From positions 3,819,001 through 3,883,000 of the forward strand of contig NZ_JARXYR010000002.1 in the NCBI RefSeq assembly GCF_029893635.1: DNA of 64,000 nt. Reading direction: 5' to 3'. The notes below the pieces were generated by a model. The model did not search any database and was not told the DNA's origin. It saw nothing but the letters and a program-made list of their open reading frames with translations. Within the stretch, counting starts at the first letter, position 1, and each line of letters opens with the position of its first letter. The position numbers were made by a program, and so were the translations under genes. Positions 30,511-41,178 of this stretch are shown piece by piece. This DNA comes from Variovorax sp. TBS-050B (GTDB lineage: Bacteria > Pseudomonadota > Gammaproteobacteria > Burkholderiales > Burkholderiaceae_C).

Positions 30511-32021
30511 GATGAGCAGCTGATTTCGATCGTGGAGGCCCAGTCGGGCGGGAACCCGGCATAGGCATCGGCGCCGGGATGTTCTTCAAATGGGGTCTCG
30601 AGCAGGGCCAGCAAGGTTGCCACACCCGAGAAGTCGCCCCCGGCTGCCGCTTCGATGGCCTGCTGGCCCAGGTGGTTCCGCAGCACGAACTTCGGATTCG
30701 AGAGGCGCATCTTGTCGGCCGCTTCCGCACGCGGAACCTGCGCATGGCGCTCCCAAAAAGAGAGCAGCCAGGCATCGAAGCCGGCACGGTCGAGGAACAG
30801 GTCGCGCACCGGCTCGGCGTTGCCGTCGGCCAGGCAGTGCGAGAGCCGGCGCCAGAAGATCGTGTAGTCGACCTTCTCGGCCGCGAGCAGCTTCAGCACG
30901 CCCTCGATCAGCGCGCGGTCGCCCTCGTCGGGGCTGGTCAGCCCGAGCTTGGCGCGCATGCGGCCCTCGAACGCGGCCGGGAACACCGTCTTGTACGACG
31001 CCAGCGCGGCGACGGCGAGCTCCTCGTCGCCGATCAGCGGCAGCAGCGCCTGGGCGAGGCAGAACAGGTTCCAGTAGGCGACGTTGGGCTGCTGGTTGAA
31101 GGCATAGCGGCCGGAAGTGTCGCTGTGGTTGCAGATGTGGCGCGGATCGAAGCCGTCGAGGAACTGGAACGGCCCGTAGTCGATGGTGAGCCCCAGGATG
31201 CTCATGTTGTCGGTGTTCATCACGCCATGGCAGAAGCCCACCGCCTGCCATTGCGCCAGCAGCGCGGCCGTGCGCTCGCTCACGGCTTCGAGCAGGGCCG
31301 CGTAGGCATTGCCGCCGAAGCGCTCCGTCGCGCGGCAGGCGGGGTAGTAGCGGTCGATCACGTAGTCGGCCAGGGCGCGCAGCGCATCCTCCTGGCCGTT
31401 GGCCGCGAAATGCTCGAAATGGCCGAAGCGGATGAAGCTCGGCGCCACCCGCGTGACCACGGCCGCGGTCTCGATCTCCTCGCGGCGCACGCGCGCGTCG
31501 GAGCCGGTCACGCAGAGTGCGCGCGTGGTCGGGATGCCCAGGCCGTGCATGGCCTCGCTGCAGAGGAATTCGCGGATGCTCGAACGCAGCACCGCGCGGC
31601 CGTCGCCCATGCGCGAATACGGCGTGCGGCCCGCGCCCTTGAGCTGCACTTCGAGCCCGCCCGCGGTCTCGCCAAGCAGGATGGCGCGGCCGTCGCCGAG
31701 CTGGCCCGCCCACACGCCGAACTGGTGGCCGCTGTAGACCGTGGCCAGGGGCGTGGTGCCCGCGACCGGGATGTTGCCGCTCAGCGCCTCGAGCACCGCA
31801 TCGGTGCGCCAGTCCGCGGGCAATCCCAGTTCGCGCGCGACGCGCTCGCTGTGGCCGACCCAGTACGGCGGCGTGGGCGAACTCAGCGGGGTGGGGCGCA
31901 GTTCGGTGAAGAAGCGGGGACCCAGCGTCGAGAAGCCGGGCACCCATGCCAGGCCCAGGTCGGCGATGTCGGCGGAGGTCTCGGTGCCGGTCTCGTCGGC
32001 GGGCAGGCTCGTGGGCGTCAT
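30507..32021 (-). CDS. selO: Protein adenylyltransferase SelO (YdiU/UPF0061)
   Basis: SelO is a pseudokinase-fold enzyme that transfers AMP from ATP to Ser, Thr or Tyr of target proteins and is tied to redox homeostasis in bacteria and mitochondria. The 504 residues show the family signatures [55 protein letters not shown] and the metal-binding [17 protein letters not shown]. Nothing is missing; this bacterial form lacks the selenocysteine tail. GACAAT ends six bases before the ATG, predicting a leaderless mRNA for the whole selO-msrB-yciB-bolA-ppiC run. Confidence 0.95.
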   Translation of the reverse strand: MTPTSLPADETGTETSADIADLGLAWVPGFSTLGPRFFTELRPTPLSSPTPPYWVGHSERVARELGLPADWRTDAVLEALSGNIPVAGTTPLATVYSGHQFGVWAGQLGDGRAILLGETAGGLEVQLKGAGRTPYSRMGDGRAVLRSSIREFLCSEAMHGLGIPTTRALCVTGSDARVRREEIETAAVVTRVAPSFIRFGHFEHFAANGQEDALRALADYVIDRYYPACRATERFGGNAYAALLEAVSERTAALLAQWQAVGFCHGVMNTDNMSILGLTIDYGPFQFLDGFDPRHICNHSDTSGRYAFNQQPNVAYWNLFCLAQALLPLIGDEELAVAALASYKTVFPAAFEGRMRAKLGLTSPDEGDRALIEGVLKLLAAEKVDYTIFWRRLSHCLADGNAEPVRDLFLDRAGFDAWLLSFWERHAQVPRAEAADKMRLSNPKFVLRNHLGQQAIEAAAGGDFSGVATLLALLETPFEEHPGADAYAGFPPDWASTIEISCSS

Positions 32022-32027
32022 GCACCG

Positions 32028-32033
32028 ATTGTC
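32028..32033 (-). promoter_or_regulatory. -10 element of the selO operon; leaderless start
   Basis: GACAAT on the minus strand is followed by cggtgc and then the selO ATG at 32021. No ribosome-binding sequence is visible, as for def and map. Confidence 0.5.
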
Positions 32034-32075
32034 CGGCAGAGTGCGAGACCCCTTCTGCCGGGGGGCCTCGGCCCG

Positions 32076-33131
32076 CTAGGCGGCGGCGGGGAGCCGCGGT
32101 ACGGCCGCGGAGTCCGCGCGCCAGAGCCGGGTGCGGTATTGCGCCGGCGGCACGCCGAACCAGCGCTTGCAGGCGCGGAAGAAGTTGCTGCTGTCGACGA
32201 AGCCGAGCAGGTCGGCCACGTCGGTCAGCGTGTGGCGCTGCTGGGCGAGGTACTGCTGCGCGAGTTCGCGCCGGGTGCGGTCGAGCAGCGCCTGGAAGGA
32301 CACCGACTCCTCCTGCAGCCGGCGCTGCAGCGTGCGTTCGGCGAGGCCCAGGCCCGCGGCCACGTCCTGGCGCCGTGGTTCGCCCTGCGGCAGGCGGCGC
32401 GCGATCTCGGCGCACACCAGCGAACTGGTGGTGGTCTGGCCGAGCCGGTCGAGCTGGCTGTCGAGCAGTTGTTCCTGCATGCCGCCGAGTTCGGGATGGT
32501 GCGTCGGCAGCGGCGTCCCGAGGTCGGCGGCGGCGATCAGCATGCGGTTGGCCGGCGCGTCGAAGCGCACCTCGCAGCCGAAGGCCTCGCGATGCAGGCG
32601 CGCGTCGGCGGGCGCGGGATAGGCGAATTCCATCGCGAGCGGCTGCAGCGCCCGGCGCGTGAGCCACCGGCACTGCATCAGCATGGTCAGGAGGGCGTAT
32701 TCGACGCGCTGGCGCGGAATGGGCAGCCGGCCGCCGGTGTGTTCCATCACCATCCAGGCGCCGCGCGCCTCGGGCTGCACTGAGAAGCCGGTCGCATCGG
32801 AGATCACCGGCATGTAGCGCGCGAGCCGCGCGAGCGCGGCGCCCAGGTCGGCGCTGCAGGCCATCGCATGGCCGACGGTGCCGAGCTTGCTGTGGGTGGC
32901 GGCAAGGTCGCGGTGCAGGCCCAGCGTCGGCCGGCCGGCGCGCGCCACCGCGAGCTGCCAGAGCACGCTGACCTCGTCCACCGGGATGCGGGCGTTCTGC
33001 CGGTGCAGCGAGTCGGGATCGAAACCGGCGTCCCGCAGCAGCGAGGGAACGTCCAGCCCCTCGGCCTCGAACATCGAGAGCACGCCTTCGAGCCAGGCGG
33101 CCGAACTGGTGCGCAGTTCGGGTTGCGGCAT
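32076..33131 (-). CDS. AraC family transcription regulator
   Basis: A 351-residue regulator. The N-terminal part (residues ~15-200) matches the 'arabinose-binding AraC N' type found in OruR/ArgR-like regulators, with SMFEAEGLDVPSLLRDAGFD and HRDLAATHSKLGTVGHAM. The C-terminal part is the AraC DNA-binding domain with two helix-turn-helix units: DVAAGLGLAERTLQRRLQEE and TDVADLLGFVDSSNFFRACK. It is divergent from the acyl-CoA ligase, 346 bp away, across a near-perfect 34-bp palindrome, so it is the first candidate for controlling that gene. An upstream ATG at 33191 is possible. Confidence 0.88.
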   Translation of the reverse strand: MPQPELRTSSAAWLEGVLSMFEAEGLDVPSLLRDAGFDPDSLHRQNARIPVDEVSVLWQLAVARAGRPTLGLHRDLAATHSKLGTVGHAMACSADLGAALARLARYMPVISDATGFSVQPEARGAWMVMEHTGGRLPIPRQRVEYALLTMLMQCRWLTRRALQPLAMEFAYPAPADARLHREAFGCEVRFDAPANRMLIAAADLGTPLPTHHPELGGMQEQLLDSQLDRLGQTTTSSLVCAEIARRLPQGEPRRQDVAAGLGLAERTLQRRLQEESVSFQALLDRTRRELAQQYLAQQRHTLTDVADLLGFVDSSNFFRACKRWFGVPPAQYRTRLWRADSAAVPRLPAAA

Positions 33132-33342
33132 GCAGCCCGGGCGGCGCAGCGGCCGGCGCAGGGGTCGAGGGTGGGAGGCTCCTGAAGTCATTCGATTGGC
33201 TCGCTTGCGATAGCTGGGAATGGGCCACCCGTTCCTAGAATTTTTCCTCGGGTTCGGCGCGCCGCAGTATGGGCGCCGGGAACAGACCCAGGAATTCCGG
33301 TTAACCCGGTGCGGAGGAGGGCAGGTGCAGGCAACGACGCTC

Positions 33343-33376
33343 CGCCGCGGCTGTCGTGCGCATGACAGCCGCGGCG
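33343..33376. promoter_or_regulatory. 34-bp near-perfect palindrome in the araC-type/acyl-CoA ligase gap
   Basis: Two 17-base halves centred at 33359/33360 are reverse complements except at one position; the outer 13 bases (cgccgcggctgtc / gacagccgcggcg) pair exactly. The ten-base unit gacagccgcg recurs as a second inverted pair at the far end of the ligase gene (35112-35139). It may be an operator or a structural repeat. Confidence 0.7.
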
Positions 33377-33477
33377 CCGGCCAGTGCGGGTTTCTGTCAT
33401 TGTGCGAACCCACGAACATTGCGTGAATCGCCGTACTGTTCGAAACCGCTGAAATCGTTGAAAGAAGGAGCCGCCAG

Positions 33478-35127
<1,650 letters not shown>

Positions 35128-35138
35128 GCCGCGGCTGT

Positions 35139-35177
35139 CGCGCAGGCGATAGGAAGGCCGCCTGCGCGGTCTTTCTT
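35139..35177 (+). terminator. Probable intrinsic terminator of the acyl-CoA ligase
   Basis: A ten-base stem cgcgcaggcg/cgcctgcgcg (35139-35148 and 35159-35168) is followed by ggtctttctt, a modest T-rich tail. It shares bases with the preceding inverted repeat, so the two stems exclude each other. Confidence 0.6.
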
Positions 35178-35179
35178 GC

Positions 35180-35220
35180 GGGCATTCCCTGTGCGGCGAA
35201 GAAATGGGCGCTTGTACGCT
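35180..35220 (+). promoter_or_regulatory. Promoter region of binding protein 1 with conserved box
   Basis: gggcattccctg (35180-35191), 18 bases, then gcttgtac (35210-35217) with a TACGCT -10 candidate (35215-35220). The same two words with exactly the same spacing precede binding protein 2 at 36597-36634. The box would lie about 36-47 bases before the transcription start, a usual activator position. Confidence 0.55.
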
Positions 35221-35248
35221 GCGGCTCAACCCAACCGGAGACCTCCTC

Positions 35249-36478
35249 ATGCATGCTGTGATCAAGTCAGTCGCCTCCTGTGCCATGCTGCTCGGCGCCG
35301 CGGCGTCCTTCGCCCAGAAGGGCGAGACCGTGAAGATCGCCTGGCTCGATCCGCTCTCCGGGCTCATGGCCGCGGTCGGCACCAACCAGCTCAAGACCAC
35401 GCAGGTGCTGCTCGAGGAATTCAACAGGAAGAACGCCTCGGGCGTGAAGTTCGAGCTCATCGCCATCGACAACAAGCTGAGCCCGCAGGAGACCAGCAGC
35501 GCGCTGCGCTCGGCGATGGACCAGGGCGCGCGCTACGTGATCCAGGGCAACGGCTCCGGCCCCGCGCTCGCGATCATCGATGCGCTCGAGAAGCACAACG
35601 CCCGCAATCCCGGCAAGGAACTGGTCTACATCAACTACGCGGCCGTCGATCCGGACCTGACCAACAGCAAGTGCAGCTACTGGCACTTCCGCCTCGATGC
35701 CGACACCTCGATGAAGATGGAGGTGCTGACCACCTTCATGAAGGAGCAGCCCGAGATCAAGAAGGTCTACATCCTGGGACAGAACTATTCGCACGGCCAG
35801 CAGGTCTCTAAGTTCGCGAAGGACAACCTCAAGGCCAAGCGCCCCGACATCGAGATCGTCGGCGACGACCTGCATCCGCTCGCCCAGGTGCGCGACTTCT
35901 CGCCCTACATCGCGAAGATCAAGGCCTCGGGCGCCGACTCGGTCATCACCGGCAACTGGGGCTCCGACCTCGCGCTGCTCATCAAGTCGGCCAACGACGC
36001 AGGGCTTAACGTCAAGTTCTTCACCTACTACGCCTACGGCACCGGCGCGCCGACCGCCATGGGCACCGGCGCCGACGGCCGCGTCTACACCGTCGGCTAC
36101 GGCCACTACAACATGGGCGGCGACATCCAGCGGATCATGGGCGAGTACAAGAAGAAGATGGGCGACGACATGGTGCAGACCTCGATCTATACCGTCTTCG
36201 CCATGCTCGACACCGCCTTCGCGAGAACCCGCTCGACCGACCCCGTGAAGGTCGCGGCTGCGATGGAAGGCATGAAGTTCAAGAGCTTCAACGGCGACGT
36301 CGAGATGCGCAAGTCCGATCACCAGCTCCAGCAGGGCCTCTTCATCACCAAGTGGCAGAAGGCGGGCGGCAAGTTTCCCTACGACGCCGAGAACACGGGC
36401 TACACGCTCGCGCCCGTGAAGTACTACGAATCGTATGTGGCCAGCACGCCCACCACCTGCCAGATGAAGCGTCCGTGA
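35249..36478 (+). CDS. Branched-chain-type ABC binding protein, copy 1 (LivK-like)
   Basis: A 409-residue periplasmic binding protein of the Leu/Ile/Val family (type I fold). The signal peptide (HAVIKSVASCAMLLGAAASFA) is followed by QKGETVKIAWLDPLSGLMAA and later TSKCSYWHF-like and GDDLHPLAQVRDFSPYIAKI segments. The ATG at 35249 follows a ribosome site (ccggagacc). It is a close paralogue of the next gene; long stretches are identical at protein level, with differences concentrated in the second half around the ligand cleft (TYYAYGTGAPTAMG against TYYAVTNGTPTAMG). The real ligand need not be leucine. Confidence 0.92.
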   Translation: MHAVIKSVASCAMLLGAAASFAQKGETVKIAWLDPLSGLMAAVGTNQLKTTQVLLEEFNRKNASGVKFELIAIDNKLSPQETSSALRSAMDQGARYVIQGNGSGPALAIIDALEKHNARNPGKELVYINYAAVDPDLTNSKCSYWHFRLDADTSMKMEVLTTFMKEQPEIKKVYILGQNYSHGQQVSKFAKDNLKAKRPDIEIVGDDLHPLAQVRDFSPYIAKIKASGADSVITGNWGSDLALLIKSANDAGLNVKFFTYYAYGTGAPTAMGTGADGRVYTVGYGHYNMGGDIQRIMGEYKKKMGDDMVQTSIYTVFAMLDTAFARTRSTDPVKVAAAMEGMKFKSFNGDVEMRKSDHQLQQGLFITKWQKAGGKFPYDAENTGYTLAPVKYYESYVASTPTTCQMKRP

Positions 36479-36499
36479 GCTTCATGCGCAATGCGTTTC

Positions 36500-36535
36500 C
36501 TACCGGCGGGTAGAAAGAAGCCTACCCGCCGGTAG
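36500..36535. terminator. Strong hairpin after binding protein 1
   Basis: A perfect 14-base stem (ctaccggcgggtag / ctacccgccggtag, 36500-36513 and 36522-36535) with an eight-base loop. The T-tail is weak (a short gggtttt follows some bases later), so it may slow or process the transcript more than end it. Confidence 0.65.
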
Positions 36536-36596
36536 CAACCTGGGTTTTCCAGTGTCACCTGCGCGATAGAAACGGGCCCTGCGGCCGCCTCCTTAC

Positions 36597-36637
36597 GGGC
36601 ATTCCCTGAGGGGAGGGGGTCTAAACGCTTGTACTCT
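36597..36637 (+). promoter_or_regulatory. Promoter region of binding protein 2 with the same conserved box
   Basis: gggcattccctg (36597-36608), 18 bases, gcttgtac (36627-36634), with TACTCT (36632-36637) as -10 candidate. The rest of the two upstream regions has diverged, so the conserved words are probably under selection. Confidence 0.55.
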
Positions 36638-36677
36638 CGTGCGGCCTTTGAATCGGTTTGATCAGGAGAAATAGATC

Positions 36678-37913
36678 GTGAAGTTCGCTCTCAAAATCGC
36701 TACTGCAGCCATTCTTTCCGCCGCCGCCACTGGCGCCCTGGCCCAGAAGGGTGAAACCGTGAAGATCGCCTGGCTCGATCCGCTCTCGGGCCTGATGGCC
36801 GCGGTCGGCACCAACCAGCTCAAGACCTTCCAGTTCCTGGCCGAGGAGTTCAACAAGAAGAACGCGGCCGGCGTGAAGTTCGAGATCATCGGCATCGACA
36901 ACAAGCTCAGCCCGCAGGAGACCACCGCCGCACTGCGCTCGGCCATGGACCAGGGCGCGCGCTACGTGGTGCAGGGCAACGGCTCCGGCCCCGCACTCGC
37001 GATCATCGATGCGCTCGAGAAGCACAACGCGCGCAATCCCGGCAAGGAAGTGGTCTACATCAACTACGCGGCCGTCGATCCCGACCTGACCAACAGCAAG
37101 TGCAGCTACTGGCACTTCCGCCTCGATGCCGACACCTCGATGAAGATGGAGGCGCTGACCACCTTCATGAAGGACCAGCCCGAGATCAAGAAGGTCTACC
37201 TGATCAACCAGAACTACTCGCACGGCCAGCAGGTCTCGAAGTTCGCGAAGGACAACCTCAAGGCCAAGCGCCCCGACGTCGAGATCGTCGGCGACGACCT
37301 GCATCCGCTCGCCCAGGTGCGCGACTTCTCGCCGTACATCGCCAAGATCAAGGCCTCGGGCGCCGACTCGGTCATCACCGGCAACTGGGGTTCCGACCTC
37401 GCGCTGCTCATCAAGTCGGCCAACGACTCGGGGCTGAACGTCAAGTTCTACACCTACTACGCGGTCACCAACGGCACGCCCACCGCCATGGGCGCGGCCT
37501 CCGACGGCAAGGTCTACCAGGTGGGCTACAGCCACTACAACGCCCCGGGCCCCGTGCAGCCGCTCATGAACGAGTTCAAGAAGAAGTTCAACGACGACAT
37601 GTACACCACCGACATCTACACGGTGTACGCCATGCTGAGCGAAGCCTTCGTGCGCACCAAGTCGACCGATCCGGTCAAGGTCGCGGCCGCGATGGAAGGC
37701 ATGAAGTTCAAGAGCTTCAACGGCGACGTCGAGATGCGCAAGGCCGACCACCAGCTGCAGCAGGGCCTGTGGATCACGCGCTGGCAGAAGGCCGATGCCA
37801 AGAACCCCTACAGCCCCGAGAACACCGGCTACACCCTGGCACCGGTGAAGTTCTACGAGGCCTACGTGGCGAGCACGCCCACGACCTGCCAGATGAAGCG
37901 GCCGAACTCCTGA
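36678..37913 (+). CDS. Branched-chain-type ABC binding protein, copy 2 (LivK-like)
   Basis: The second binding protein (411 residues, GTG start at 36678, nine bases after an aggag site). The signal peptide is different from copy 1 (KFALKIATAAILSAAATGALA) but the mature sequence is nearly the same, including DQGARYVVQGNGSGPALAII and VASTPTTCQMKRP at the end. It probably feeds the same LivHMGF complex. A strong terminator lies between it and livH, which would keep binding protein in excess over permease. Confidence 0.93.
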   Translation: MKFALKIATAAILSAAATGALAQKGETVKIAWLDPLSGLMAAVGTNQLKTFQFLAEEFNKKNAAGVKFEIIGIDNKLSPQETTAALRSAMDQGARYVVQGNGSGPALAIIDALEKHNARNPGKEVVYINYAAVDPDLTNSKCSYWHFRLDADTSMKMEALTTFMKDQPEIKKVYLINQNYSHGQQVSKFAKDNLKAKRPDVEIVGDDLHPLAQVRDFSPYIAKIKASGADSVITGNWGSDLALLIKSANDSGLNVKFYTYYAVTNGTPTAMGAASDGKVYQVGYSHYNAPGPVQPLMNEFKKKFNDDMYTTDIYTVYAMLSEAFVRTKSTDPVKVAAAMEGMKFKSFNGDVEMRKADHQLQQGLWITRWQKADAKNPYSPENTGYTLAPVKFYEAYVASTPTTCQMKRPNS

Positions 37914-37931
37914 TTCGAGCCCTGACTGGTC

Positions 37932-37965
37932 AAGGCCCGACTTCACCGCTCGGGCCTTTTTCTTT
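37932..37965 (+). terminator. Intrinsic terminator/attenuator between binding protein 2 and livH
   Basis: A nine-base stem aaggcccga/tcgggcctt (37932-37940 and 37950-37958) followed by tttctttt. livH starts only 22 bases later, so this element must allow partial read-through unless livH has its own promoter. Confidence 0.85.
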
Positions 37966-37986
37966 TCCCCCTGCCACGAAAGACCG

Positions 37987-38940
37987 ATGAACGTCGAATT
38001 CTTCGTCATCTCGCTGCTCAACGGCGTCAGCTACGGGCTGCTGCTGTTCATGCTGAGCTCCGGCCTCACGCTGATCTTCAGCATGATGGGCGTGCTGAAC
38101 TTCGCGCACGCGAGCTTCTACATGCTCGGTGCCTACATCGCCTACACGCTGTCGGGCATCGTGGGCTTCTGGCCCGCGCTCTTCATCGCGCCGCTGCTGG
38201 TGGGCCTGCTCGGCGCCGCCTTCGAGCGCTACAGCCTGCGCCGCGTGCACAAGTTCGGCCACGTGCCCGAACTGCTCGTGACCTTCGGCCTTTCGTACCT
38301 GATCCTCGAACTGGTCCAGCTCGCCTGGGGCCGCTCGACGGTGCCCTACGGCCTGCCGACGCAGCTGCAGGGGCCGCTCTTCACGCTCTACGGCACGCAG
38401 TTCCCGAAGTCGCGCTCCTTCATCATGCTGGTGGCGGTGCTGATGCTGATCTCGGTGTGGTTGCTGCTCACGCGCACGCGCATCGGCCTGGTGATCCAGG
38501 CGGCGCTCAAGCATCCCGAGATGGTGGAGGCGCTGGGCCACAACGTGCCGCGCGTCTTCATGCTCGTCTTCGGCGGCGGCGCGGCGCTCGCGGGCCTCGC
38601 GGGCGTGGTCGGCGGCAACACCTACGTCACCGAGCCCGCGATGGCGGCCTCGGTCGGCTCGATCATCTTCGTGGTCGTGGTGGTCGGCGGCATGGGGTCG
38701 CTGGCCGGGGCCTTCCTCGCGTCGCTGCTGATCGGGATCATCCAGACCTTCGCGGTCGCGATGGACAACTCGTTCGCGGGCGGGCTGCAGATGCTCGGCG
38801 TCCAGGTGACCGATCAGACCTTCGGCTACGAACTGCTCAAGCTCACGATCTCGCAGGTGGCGCCCATCCTGCCGTACCTGTTCCTGGTGCTGATCCTCAT
38901 CTTCCGGCCCAAGGGCCTTCTCGGCACGCGGGAGGACTGA
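37987..38940 (+). CDS. livH: Branched-chain-type ABC permease LivH
   Basis: An inner-membrane permease of 317 residues with about eight hydrophobic helices. Family marks are SLLNGVSYGLLLFMLSSGLT at the N-terminus, SMMGVLNFAHASFYMLGAY, and the coupling-loop/transmembrane region GLAGVVGGNTYVTEPAMA. Together with LivM it forms the channel. Three bases separate it from livM. Confidence 0.94.
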   Translation: MNVEFFVISLLNGVSYGLLLFMLSSGLTLIFSMMGVLNFAHASFYMLGAYIAYTLSGIVGFWPALFIAPLLVGLLGAAFERYSLRRVHKFGHVPELLVTFGLSYLILELVQLAWGRSTVPYGLPTQLQGPLFTLYGTQFPKSRSFIMLVAVLMLISVWLLLTRTRIGLVIQAALKHPEMVEALGHNVPRVFMLVFGGGAALAGLAGVVGGNTYVTEPAMAASVGSIIFVVVVVGGMGSLAGAFLASLLIGIIQTFAVAMDNSFAGGLQMLGVQVTDQTFGYELLKLTISQVAPILPYLFLVLILIFRPKGLLGTRED

Positions 38941-38943
38941 CGC

Positions 38944-40260
38944 ATGACCGCCACCACCGTGCCCACCACCACCCGCTACTACCGCTTCAAGCCCTGGAAC
39001 ATCGGGCGCTTCCTGATCTGGTCGCTGTTCGCGATCGCGCTGATCGTCTCGCCGCACCTGTTCAAGAGCAGCCTGGCGCTGACCATGCTCTCGCAGATGG
39101 GCTATCTCATCATCATCTGCCTGAGCTACAACATCCTGCTCGGCCAGGGCGGCATGCTGAGCTTCGGCCATGCGGTGTACGTCGGCCTCGGCTCGTTCAT
39201 CGCGATCCATGCGATGAACCTCGCGGGCAAGGGCGCGCTGCCGGTGCCGCTGGTGCTGATCCCGCTCGTGGGCGGCCTGGCCGGCATGTTCTTCGCGATC
39301 CTGTTCGGCTTCGTCACCACCAAGAAGTCGGGCACCACCTTCGCGATGATCACGCTCGGCATCGGCGAGCTCGTCGCCGCGATGGCGTTGATGTTCCCGA
39401 GCTTCTTCGGCGGCGAGGGCGGCATCACCACCAACCGCGTCTACGGCGGCAAGTTCTTCGGCTTCGATTTCGGTCCGCAGATCCAGGTCTACTACCTGAT
39501 CGCCGCCTATTGCTTCGTCTGCACGGCGCTGATGTTCGCCTTCACCGGCACGCCGCTGGGTCGCATGCTCAACGCGGTGCGCGACAACCCGGAGCGGGTG
39601 GAGTTCGTCGGCTACAACACGCAGCGCGTGCGCTACTTCGCCTTCATCATCGCGGGCTTCTTCGCGGGCATCGGCGGCGGGCTGGCGGCCATCAACTTCG
39701 AGATCGTGAACGCGGCCGACAGCCTGAGCGCCATCCGCTCGGGCGGCTACCTGCTGTTCACCTTCCTCGGCGGGGCGGTGTTCTTCTTCGGTCCGATCAT
39801 CGGCGCGGTGCTGCTGGTGTTCGCCTCGATCCTGCTCTCTGAACTGTCCAAAGCCTGGCAGCTCTACTTCGGCCTCGTGTTCGTCTTCATGGTGATGTTC
39901 GCGCCCGGCGGCATCGCGAGCCTGGTGATGATGAACCTGCGCGTCGCGAAGTTCGGCAAGTTCAACCGGCTCTGGCTGCTGTACGTCGCGCTCGCCGTCG
40001 CACTGGTGCCGGTGGTGATCGGCGCCGCGGCGCTGATCGAGATGATCTACCACATCCAGCTCAATGCGGCGCTCGGCCCGCAGCTCAATTTCTTCGGCGT
40101 GGCGCTCGACACCTCGACGGCCACGAGCTGGATCGGCGCCGCCGCGATCCTCGCCGTGGGCGTGGCCGCGCTCGAAGTGGCGCGGCGCCGCTTCGTCCGC
40201 GTCTGGGGACAGGCCCAGGAAGAGATCGAAGCCGAAATCAAGCGCCGGGAGGCCGCATAA
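38944..40260 (+). CDS. livM: Branched-chain-type ABC permease LivM
   Basis: The second permease, 438 residues, with LSYNILLGQGGMLSFGHAVY, FAMITLGIGELVAAMALMFP and GRMLNAVRDNPERVEFVGYN, all typical LivM segments. It has an additional hydrophobic C-terminal part (about residues 335-425) beyond the usual length, followed by a charged tail. The livG start lies directly after its stop (40260/40261). Confidence 0.93.
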   Translation: MTATTVPTTTRYYRFKPWNIGRFLIWSLFAIALIVSPHLFKSSLALTMLSQMGYLIIICLSYNILLGQGGMLSFGHAVYVGLGSFIAIHAMNLAGKGALPVPLVLIPLVGGLAGMFFAILFGFVTTKKSGTTFAMITLGIGELVAAMALMFPSFFGGEGGITTNRVYGGKFFGFDFGPQIQVYYLIAAYCFVCTALMFAFTGTPLGRMLNAVRDNPERVEFVGYNTQRVRYFAFIIAGFFAGIGGGLAAINFEIVNAADSLSAIRSGGYLLFTFLGGAVFFFGPIIGAVLLVFASILLSELSKAWQLYFGLVFVFMVMFAPGGIASLVMMNLRVAKFGKFNRLWLLYVALAVALVPVVIGAAALIEMIYHIQLNAALGPQLNFFGVALDTSTATSWIGAAAILAVGVAALEVARRRFVRVWGQAQEEIEAEIKRREAA

Positions 40261-41034
40261 ATGAGCGCGCAATACGCACTGGAACTGAAGGCGCTGCGCA
40301 AGGCCTTCGGCAAGACCGAGATCATCCGCGGCGTCGACCTGGCCGTGAAGGCCGGCGAGCGCATCGCCATCATCGGCCCCAACGGCGCGGGCAAGTCGAC
40401 GCTGTTCAACCTGATCAGCGGGCGCCTTGCGCCATCGAGCGGCGAGGTGCTGCTGAACGGCCAGCGCATCGACGGCAAGAAGCCCTACGAGATCAACCGG
40501 CTGGGCCTTTCGCGCAGCTTCCAGATCACCAACATCTTCCCCAAGCTCAGCGTGTTCGAGAACCTGCGCTGCGGCGTGCTCTGGAGCCTGGGCTACAAGT
40601 ACACCTTCCTGCGCTTCCTCTCGAACCTCGACGACGCCAATGCGCGCACCGAGGAGCTGCTGCGCCAGATCGGCCTGGAGCGCAAGCGCGACGTGCAGGC
40701 GGTGAACCTCACCTACGCCGAGCAGCGCGCGCTCGAGATCGGCGTGACGATCGCGGGCGGCGCGGGCGTGATCCTGCTCGACGAGCCCACGGCCGGCATG
40801 AGCAAGACCGAGACCGCCCACTTCATCGCGCTGATCAAGCAGGTCACCACCGGCAAGACGCTGCTCACGGTGGAGCACGACATGGGCGTGGTCTTCGGCC
40901 TGGCCGACAAGATCGCGGTGGTGGTCTACGGCGAGGTGATCGCGTTCGACACCCCCGCGGCCGTGCGCTCGAACGCGCGCGTGCAGGAAGCCTACCTGGG
41001 CTCCACCGTCGCCGACGCGCAGGCGGGGCATTGA
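40261..41034 (+). CDS. livG: Branched-chain-type ABC ATPase LivG
   Basis: One of the two nucleotide-binding subunits (257 residues). Walker A GPNGAGKSTLFNLISG, Q-loop in SRSFQITNIFPKLSVFENL, a divergent signature NLTYAEQRALEIG, Walker B VILLDEPTAGMS and the H-loop TVEHDMGVV are all present. It ends just before copy 1 of the palindromic intergenic repeat, which separates it from livF. Confidence 0.95.
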   Translation: MSAQYALELKALRKAFGKTEIIRGVDLAVKAGERIAIIGPNGAGKSTLFNLISGRLAPSSGEVLLNGQRIDGKKPYEINRLGLSRSFQITNIFPKLSVFENLRCGVLWSLGYKYTFLRFLSNLDDANARTEELLRQIGLERKRDVQAVNLTYAEQRALEIGVTIAGGAGVILLDEPTAGMSKTETAHFIALIKQVTTGKTLLTVEHDMGVVFGLADKIAVVVYGEVIAFDTPAAVRSNARVQEAYLGSTVADAQAGH

Positions 41035-41037
41035 AAC

Positions 41038-41164
41038 CGGACAGCCGAACGCAGAAGAAAGACAAAAGCGACGCAGAGGTCGCAGAAAAAGACATGGAAC
41101 ATTTCTGGTTCTCCCTTCTGCGACTTCTGCGAAACCTTCGCGTCCTCTGCGTTCGGACGTCCGA
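41038..41164. repeat. Palindromic intergenic repeat, copy 1 (livG-livF gap)
   Basis: About 127 bp bounded by ccggacagccgaacgcagaa at the left and its imperfect inverse (ctgcgttcggacgtccga) at the right. The arms are built from alternating cgcagaag/gtcgcaga words on one side and ttctgcgac/cttctgcg on the other, so the whole unit folds into a long imperfect hairpin around an AT-rich centre. It encodes no protein. Confidence 0.85.
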
Positions 41165-41178
41165 ATTGGGTATTTGAC

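Noticed and set aside
36500-36535. A CRISPR-like repeat unit
   Set aside because: Only one inverted repeat is present, without regularly spaced copies or cas genes; it is a transcription hairpin.
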